Assembly (NCBI GenBank): GCA_946811185.2
Contig: OX328096.1
Coordinates: 41,492,252 to 41,556,251, forward strand
DNA: 64,000 nt
Source: Hippopus hippopus
Lineage: Eukaryota; Mollusca; Bivalvia; Cardiida; Cardiidae
Direction of reading: 5' to 3'
A program made the translations under genes and the position numbers. Below are positions 45,601 to 54,600 of the stretch, in pieces (the stretch's first letter is position 1; the number at the start of each line of letters is the position of its first letter). The notes beneath the pieces are model-generated. The model worked only from the letters and a program-made list of their open reading frames with translations. It made no database searches and was not told the DNA's origin.

Positions 45601-48600
45601 TTTAAATGAAGATTTAACATCAATTTAGCAGGCCCCGCTGTATAAAATCGCCAATTTTAATTCCAGTACTCTAACTGTACTTGTTTACGCACCTATGTAT
45701 TGAAAAAACCACTAATCAAATTCTCACATTTCAATTATGACAGTAGGTAAATACTTACCATTTGACTTATTCTAAACTATGATGTTGTTGTCTTCTATAT
45801 GATTTAACAACTTTGAGAAGCTTGTACAATTTGTTGATTTGTATTGACTACAGATTTTTTTTTCGAAACATACAATTAATTCCCTAAAATATTCTTTTAC
45901 AAAATAAGCATGGCAGTTGATTAACATAAGTATATTTTAAAAACTATAGATCTTCAATAGGGTAGTATCTTAAGACCAAGTCTGGATATTTCTCTGATAT
46001 TTATACATAGCCAGAAGTCTCCAGAAACAAATGTAGGTTGTTTTCAACTGTTATTCTCGTAATTTAACTGCAGCTGATATTATATATAGATCTATATTAG
46101 ATATATTTATTAGATATCAAAATGCACGGACTGGACATTGCAGAAATTTAGGTTTTGCAGAAATTTAAATACCCCTCTTTTTAGAAAAAAAAAGCAGGAT
46201 TTGGAACCCGCAGAAAAAAATGCTTATACGGTATTTGACTTTTTACCGCATATTTTCCTATAATAGTCCTCTGTTTTCTATTCGAAAAACAGCCAACACA
46301 TTCCCCTAAAGTTTGGGTAGCGCCAGATCACCTTTGTGTTGTATGGTGTAAACAGCTAGTGTTTGCATTCGCCAGATCACTGTTTGACATAGTGGATGAA
46401 AATACTAAAATGGTAAGTTACTTTGGCATTATTATACCTCAATCTAATCTTTAATCTACACCATTCCATGTTTTGTTTGATAGTCTTTGTAAATTGGATG
46501 TAGGATTTTTAATACACATATTTGGTCCATGTAACAAAATTTTGCAGTATGAAGCCTCAATTTTTCGGCGCAATTGTAAGACTGATATAAAGATATGTTA
46601 CTAGATGGTCACAGAAGTCTATGGCTTCTTAAGTTCTACTTTATTTTGATATTTTGCTTTTGTTTTATTCGGAGATGTTTCTTTTCATTTTTGTTGAAGA
46701 TCTTTATTGTTGCTTGTGACAGATCTTTATTGTTATTTTACTGACAGATAACAGATGATGTTGCACACAGAATGTCTGTTTTTAGACACCATTTTCTTCA
46801 TCACTCAGGCACTGGGGGTTTTGTTACTAAATGGCCGGAGACAATGAAACTAAACAAAAGGGTACCTTGGACGATTATGTCAGAAGAAACCTGGAAATGG
46901 ACTAAAGACAAGGTGTGTCTGCTGCTCGTCAATTTCTTCTTTGAAAATTTGCCTTTGTATGTGTGCCTTTACTTGTAATCTTTTTTAATGTAAGCTCTCT
47001 TTGAGGATCACCTTATGGTTTTAGCAACAAGATGGTCTTTGAAGTGCAAATGAGGAACTTTTTGTACCCCCAATAAACAAATGTTTTCAGGGATAAGCTA
47101 GAATGCATGTCTGTCTGTCTTTGTATATGCACCAAGTCATATTTGTGTCAAAAAGTCCTCCTACAGTTTTGCTGTCATTGCTTTGAAACTTGATATAACA
47201 TCTATTAACAATAGACTGAAAACTTGCAAGGTACTATTTCTGGATGTCCGGCTAAGTAAGTTGAAAAATTAGACATTTTTGGCAAAATGTATGACATGTT
47301 TAATCATTTGTCTTTTCTATCAAGGCTCAAGGCAGGAAAATTCAAACTGTACCAAACGACAAAAATTTAGATATGACAATGACAGGATTTGCAGACATCA
47401 ACTTGAGTGTAGCTCAAAAGATGATTTCTGTCAGTCTCTAAAATTGTGGAAAAGATTGTGGGAGTAGGAGAAAGTGTTGGTTAGCATCATTTTCTCCTTT
47501 TACCACTAGGTTTTCAAAAACTCCCTTTTCAGGGTTGTTAAAACATGGGATTGATAGGCAAAGGGTTAAGTCACTTTTTGTGACGGTTCTATTTATTTTA
47601 AGAGAGATGGGGAGAATAGTCTGATGAACGGTTGAATAGTAAGACAGTGTTGGTATTGAGGTGGATGCTGATGTGAAGCATTTAGTCTACTTTATATTTA
47701 AAAGTCAGGCTGTGTATAGCAAAGTTGCTGTGGGAGAGAACTGTCAAACATTTCACAACATGTTTGTTAATCAATTGCCACACAGGCTGAAATTAAAAAC
47801 ATAGCTAAAAGCTAGTGCTTGTGACAAAAAGGAAAAGATTTGATGATGATAAATTCTTTGTTTTGAATGATATAGATATGTTTGAAAAGAAGCAGTTAAA
47901 AATATGGTCACCATATGCTTGTATAGATGATTAATTAGGGCATAATAGTTAGATTGTACAATTTTTTGTGTACATTTACATTACAGGTTGTTGAAGAAAC
48001 TTATCTTGTGGTTCCAGTAGTAGAGTATGATGCAATTGACCATGCAGTTGTTGTATCAAATATTGTAAGTACATATACTGGCTTACTTCTGTATCACATT
48101 TTTTTTTTTCCTTCATCAAAAAACTCAAATGTTTTGCTTTTATTCCATGTATCAATTAAGGCTTACAGATTTTTAATCATACAGTTTAAGCCTTTATGGC
48201 TTCGTGTGATAAATTTCAACTTGTTATGTTGAAGAAAAAAGAAAATTGTACTGCCTATAAAGAATTTTGTGGATAAACAATATCATAATTGTTTTAGAAT
48301 ATTGTGCTTTATTTCTGTATATAGATCAAGAAAACTTCATTACTCTTTTCTGTAGCCTCAAGACAGTTGGATCTGTACATGTGACTTAAAACCTGGGCAA
48401 AAGGAATGGTACGTCAAGTGTTATGTTTTTTGATATCTGTCTTAACTCTTTGTCAAATAACAAAATCTAAGACTCCTTCAAATTAAAAGAATTGCAGACA
48501 TTTAAAAAAAAAATAAATGTGACTCAAAAATTGAGCTTTGTTTTTATAAGGATAGCAAACATGTTGGGACAAGGAGAAAATGCTGGTTACCAGCATTCTC

Positions 48601-51600
48601 TCCTTTTCCCACAATGTTTTCAAAAGCCTGTCAGTCAGGGTTGTTATAATTTGGGATTGTTTGGTAATGTATTAACTATTTGTTTTTTTTTAAATACAAA
48701 TTTATCATATTATTCAAATACATGAATTATGATTGTTTAGTTCTTACATATTGGAAAGTCTGCACTAGATTAAAATGCCCAAATCACATATTAAGGTATT
48801 TAATTTGAATTAGTTCATCACCTCAAAACTATGGTGGGCAAAACTTTAAGTGTACATCTGTACCATCACTTATTTTATCAAGAATTTTTCCAGCTCAGTC
48901 TGCAGAGACATCTCTTCCACAGGAAACTTGATTCCTCCTTTGTATTCTCAGAAAAAGGTATGGACAAGTGGCATATTTATGTTCTGTTTTGTCTGATATT
49001 TTGAGAACTCCGATATTTTGAGCACACTGATTGTCCTTTTTCTATTAATCCTTTAACAAACAATCCCTAGTTTTAACAACCTTGATGACAAAGGTTTTGA
49101 AAACTTTGGAAACATTGTGGGAAAATTTAACCAACATTTTCTTGATGTCCCAAAAATATTTTCTACCTTGTAAGAGAACTTCAGCTCATTTGTATTAAAT
49201 TCAAAATTGTTGTCTGTAGATGTTTACAGTTAAGAGGAGTTTTAAATTTGTCATTTAGGAAACTGTTAATACAATTCATTTACTGCCTGGAGATGACCTT
49301 TTTCTTCTAGCAGCATATGATTTTTGTAAACATTGTAGTAAGAGAATATGCTCATAATGACTTATGTGTTAAACATTTTATTCATGTTAAGGATAGGGCA
49401 CCCTAATGAGATTTGTGTAACACTGCCGTTCATCACCAAAATATTGTACGGATTTGGCTAAGACTCGGGTAATCCATAGTCGATGCTGGGAACCAGCTTC
49501 TATCGGCCGATTGATTATGGAGTACCCAAGTCTTGGCTGAATATGCACGTTTTTCGGCGATGAAAGGCGATGTTACACGAATCCCATTAGGGTGCCCTAT
49601 CCTTAAATTTCATCTTTCATCATTAAACTGAATATGATAAAATGTGTTGCAAAATTGTTTTTGGAGGTCATTACTTTTAAAAAAAACTTCTGAGCAACAC
49701 CTGATTTTGCTCAGTTTTCTAGATTTCTGGCATGGATGTTTTCTAATGAAATATTCTGGAATGTCATAGCCTGGTCATCAAAATGGAAAAACTTGACATT
49801 TTCTATTATCTCTGTCATTGCTGGAAATTTCTACTTCCAACTCAGGCTACATGTAATTGTTCAGTTTTCAAAGGGAACCCATAGCAAAAATGCAGGTAAC
49901 CCGCAAATATATTTTTATATGCATAAAATATCCTTGTTATCAGCCTATTTGTTTATAGCTTGAAATACAATTGAGCTTGACAGGGGTATTCTGTTATCCA
50001 TAGGTTGACTCTTTACCATACAACAAAACTGTAGACAGATCCACATTGAAAGCATTTGCAGTTAACACATTGAATGTGGTTCAAATGGTACAACTTGTCT
50101 TTTAAAGGGTTCACCAGCGTGTTCTCCTTTTCTTACAATGATTTTAGAAGCCATCTGCCCCAGGATTGCAAGATGATAATTGTTGTTTGGCAATAGATTA
50201 CGACAATAGACATGTACTCAGACAACGAAGGTTAGATTGTAGCTGGTAGAGATGGTGGTGAGGGCATATCTTTGGGCAAAACACCGTAGAGCCCCTGCGT
50301 ATTCCTTGTGAAACTGTAAAGACCTGAATAAGTGAAATGCTTGTTAACTCTTTACCAAACGATAGAATTAAAGGATAGTTCAAATTTAAAGCTAATGCAG
50401 ACGACAGAAGAAATATGATTTTAGTAATGAAATTAGTTTCTGAAAGGTTAGAAACCATTGTGGGTAAAGGAGAAAATGCTGGTTACCAGCATTTTCTTCT
50501 TTTCACACAATGTTTTTAAAAGCCTGTTTCTGCAGGGTAGTTAAAACTCGGGATTGTGTGGTAAAGGGTTAAGCAGTATGAAACACAATTCAAACAGAGG
50601 AACTTGTATTCTAATGGTGTTTTGTTCTCTATCAGGCTGTACATATAGATCTAGATGCCCCAGATATGGCTGCTGTATCACATATTGTTGTTGTGATACC
50701 ACCTACTAACAGTAGGGTAAGTAATCACAGTTCAATCGTTATTTTGCTATATAAAGAATATAGCTGGTTTCTGGTTTAATCTCGATTAAAAAAAGTGGTA
50801 ACTGTTACTTTGTCACAGTGTGACTAATAATTGCTGTGGATTTCATTTTATTTTCTAATGTATAGGGAAACTGCCTTGTTAACATATTACCTTCTGCTGA
50901 CTTCCTTTTTAGCTTGGATGTTTACTAAAAAAAAGACGACTTATTGTCATAGCCCTGTCATCATCGTCTGCACCTTTGTCATGTGAAAACTTTGACATTT
51001 TATAGAATCTCTGTTATTGCTGAAGATGTTTATTTCAAACTTGAACAAGTTGTTGACTATCAAAAGGGGAACTCATACAATAGGGGCAGGTTGCCATCAA
51101 AATGTTCAGGACATAGTTATGTCCCTTTTCTGTCTTAGAATTTTCAGAAAACTTTGATATTTTGTGATATCTCTTTTATCACTGAAGATATTCACTTCAA
51201 ACTTGGACAAGTTGTTAACTATCAAAAGGGGAACTCATACAATAGGTGCAGGTAACCATCAACAGGGTTGTAAAATTCCACTCGTCCGCTCATATTGACG
51301 AGTAACATTTGGCTTCGGGCAAGTAGAAAAAATGCCAAGCTCGTCCTGTTGGATGAGTACATTTTAAAACTAATGAATTCTAAATTTGTCAAGTAAAATT
51401 CAAATTACAGGTTATTTCACGGCGAACACAAAACGAAAGTAAAACTGAAATTCCAGAGCGTCTCTTCGATCACGATACAAGATGTTTATGTTTATTATGC
51501 ATGAGCATCTGTAAAGTGCTTGACGGGTTTTCTGTTCACAGCATCAGTTAGACTAGTATACCTGTACAATCTATGCTAAAATTCCTATATTGTTAGATCG

Positions 51601-54600
51601 GGACAGGTTTACCAGTCAAGCCACCGGAAAAAATAAGTATTAAACACCGTCGACACCGTAGTATATATAATGCAGTAGAAATGGTCATTCAAGTCTGCAA
51701 GTTTGGACAAGTGATAGTGTCATAAGGACGAATAACTTTTTCTACCCACTAGTCCTACAGGACAAGTAGACAAAGAAAAAATTTTACACCCCTGATCAAG
51801 TCATGCCTCTTTCAAACTTAGAATTTTCACTGAAAATCAAGTACTGAGCGCTGGCACCCTCATGTGGTGCTCATGTTTTGTCTTGCAGTAGACAGTGTTT
51901 TTGTTTTGCATGAATGTAGCTTGAATTGATATCCTCGTCCAACACCAACTGGATTTTTTAAATTTTGCCCTTCAAGAAGTTCATTGATGGGGAAAAAATA
52001 TTGAATTCTTTGTTAACATGTATTTTATAAATTAAAAAATAAGTTTCTCATGTACTTTCACTAAATGAGGGAAAACAGTATGGTTTTTATGTACATGTAC
52101 TTGTATGTGACAAGGGAAAGAAAGTTCTCATATTAAAGTAGCACATCAATTTAAACTCTAAATTTGTAGGTAGAGGTAATTGGTGAAGTTTACAATCAAG
52201 GTAGAAGATACTTGAGTAACTCTGTGCCAGGACTTTTGGAAATATTGATGTCTTATCCAGAAAGTGTGAGCAAAGGGGCTATGGTGTTGACTCTAGGGAC
52301 CAATGCTTTGTATTACAGACTTAAACTGTATAATCTGAATAACGTTCTCAAAGTTTATACTGCAACTCTAGAGACCAGTAAATGTACCAATAAAAAGCCA
52401 GGTAAATGTTCTTGATAAATAGATCTCAATTGTTTTTTGCTCATCTGAAAACGAAGTGCTCAAGGTGAGCTTTTGTGATCGTGCTGTGTCTGTTGTGCGT
52501 TGTCTGTCGTACATCGTCAACTTTTACCTTGTGTACGCTTTAGAGGCCACATTTTCAGTCCAATACTCATGAAACTTGGTAAGAATGTTTGTCTTGATGA
52601 TAACTCGGAGGAGATAGAAAATGGGTCATGTCAGGTCAAAAACTAGGTCACTAGGTCAAATCTTTGAAAAACCTTGTGTAAGCTCTAGAGACCACATTTT
52701 CAGTCCAAAACTCTTGAAAGTTTATTAGAATGTTTGTCTTGATGATTTCTTACATGAGTTAAAAAATGGGTCATGTCGGGTCAAAAACTAGGCCACTGGG
52801 TCAAATCTTAGAAAAACCTAGTGTACACTCTAGAGACCACATTTTCAGTCCAAAACTCTTGAAAGTTGGTCAGAATGTTTGCCTCGATGATTTCTTGGAG
52901 GAGTTTGAAAATGGGTTATGTCAGGTCAAAAACTAGGTCACTAGGTCAAATCTTAGAAAAACCTTGTGTATGCTCTAGAGACCACATTTTCAGTCCAAAA
53001 CTCTTGAAAGTTGGTCAGAATGTTTGTCTTGATGATATCTCGGAGGACATAGAAAATGGGTCATGTCGGGTCAAAATCTAGGTCACTAGGTCAAATCTTA
53101 GAAAAACCTTGTGTACGCTCTAGAGACCACATTTTCAGCCCAAAACTCTTTAAAGTTGGTCAAAATGTTTGCCTTGATGATTTCTTGCATGAGTTTGAAA
53201 ATGGGTCATGTTGGGTCAAGAACTAGGTCACTAGGTCAAATCTTAGAAAAACCTTGTGTACGCTCTAGAGGCCACAATTTCTCTGCAATACTCATGAAAG
53301 TTGGTCAGAATGTTTGTCTTGATGATTCCTTGGATGAGTTTGAAAATGGGTCATGTGGGGTCAAAAACTAGGTTAAATCTTGGAAAAACCTTATGTATGC
53401 TCTAGAGGTAACATTTTCAGTGCGGTACTCATGGAACTTAGATTGTTTGTCTTGATGATTTCTTGAATGACTTTGAAAATGGTTCACAATTGGTCAAGAA
53501 CTAGGTCACCAGGTCAAATCTTAAAAATAGCTTGTGTAGCTCTAGAGTTAACATTTTCTGTCCAGTACTTATGAAAATTAGTCAGAATGTTTTTCTTGAT
53601 GATCAATATAATGAAATTGAAAAAGGGTCACATTGGGTAAAAAACTAGGTCGCCATGTCAAATCTTGGAAAAACCTTGTGTACACTCTAGAGGCCACATT
53701 TTCTGTCCAATACTAATGAAAGGTGATCAGAATCTTTGTTTTGATAAAATCTGCAATGGGAAAATGGGCTATTTTTGGCTTAAAAGTAGGTCATTGAGGG
53801 AAATTCTAGAAAAAGCTTGTTTACAAGCTAGAGGCCAAATGTTCAGTCCAATAATTATGAAAGCTTGGTAAAATGTTTGTCATAATATCTCGAAAGAGAT
53901 TGAAAATGGGTCATGTTTGGTCAAAAGACTCAGGTGAGCAACTTCAGGGCCATCACTTTAGGGCCATCTTGGCCCTCTTGTTAGTGTTTAATGTTTAGTG
54001 TCCAACACATACACAAAGTTGAAGCAATGTCAAGCAATTAGAGAGGAATGAATGATGTCAATATTACTTTCATCAATCCTTGCAAAGAACTTTTGACTGA
54101 TTCAGGATTCAAGCCCAGTATCTCTTTACTACTAGAGTTGTGACTTACCCACTAACTTCTGTTGTTGTCTGTATCAATCTCAGTAAACCTATGTGTTCTT
54201 CAATCATAAAGACCTTCAATGATGGAAGTAAAGGCTTTCTACCTAGTGAAAGGGTGAAAGTGTACTGTGCAAGTCAAATTTTCAAGCTGCCGACTTGTGA
54301 GCTGATACATGAGCATTATGTTGTCATGTTGTTTACTTTGCTGTTGTTGTTATTTGAGAAAATGCATTAAAACCCTTACAAAACAACCTAATGTTTTGTC
54401 AACCATGAGGATTGATTGTATGGTTTTGAATGCTGTTTCTACTTTATTTCAGTCATAAGGCAGCCAGGGTACCTATACATGTTTTCCTTGAGATTTTTTA
54501 CCAGTTCTTTGCACGGTATTCTTCCGAAGCCACTGGCTGCTTTCCCACAAAACCATACTAGAAACAATGATTAGCAGTGAGAGAGGAATGAATCCTGTTG

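Noticed and set aside
52866..53371. Open frames with repeated KTRSLGQILEKPCVRSRG-like peptides (also 2895-3454, 60903-61106)
   Set aside because: The peptide period equals the 145 bp tandem unit and occurs in arrays of both orientations without start signals or splice support. It is translated minisatellite.
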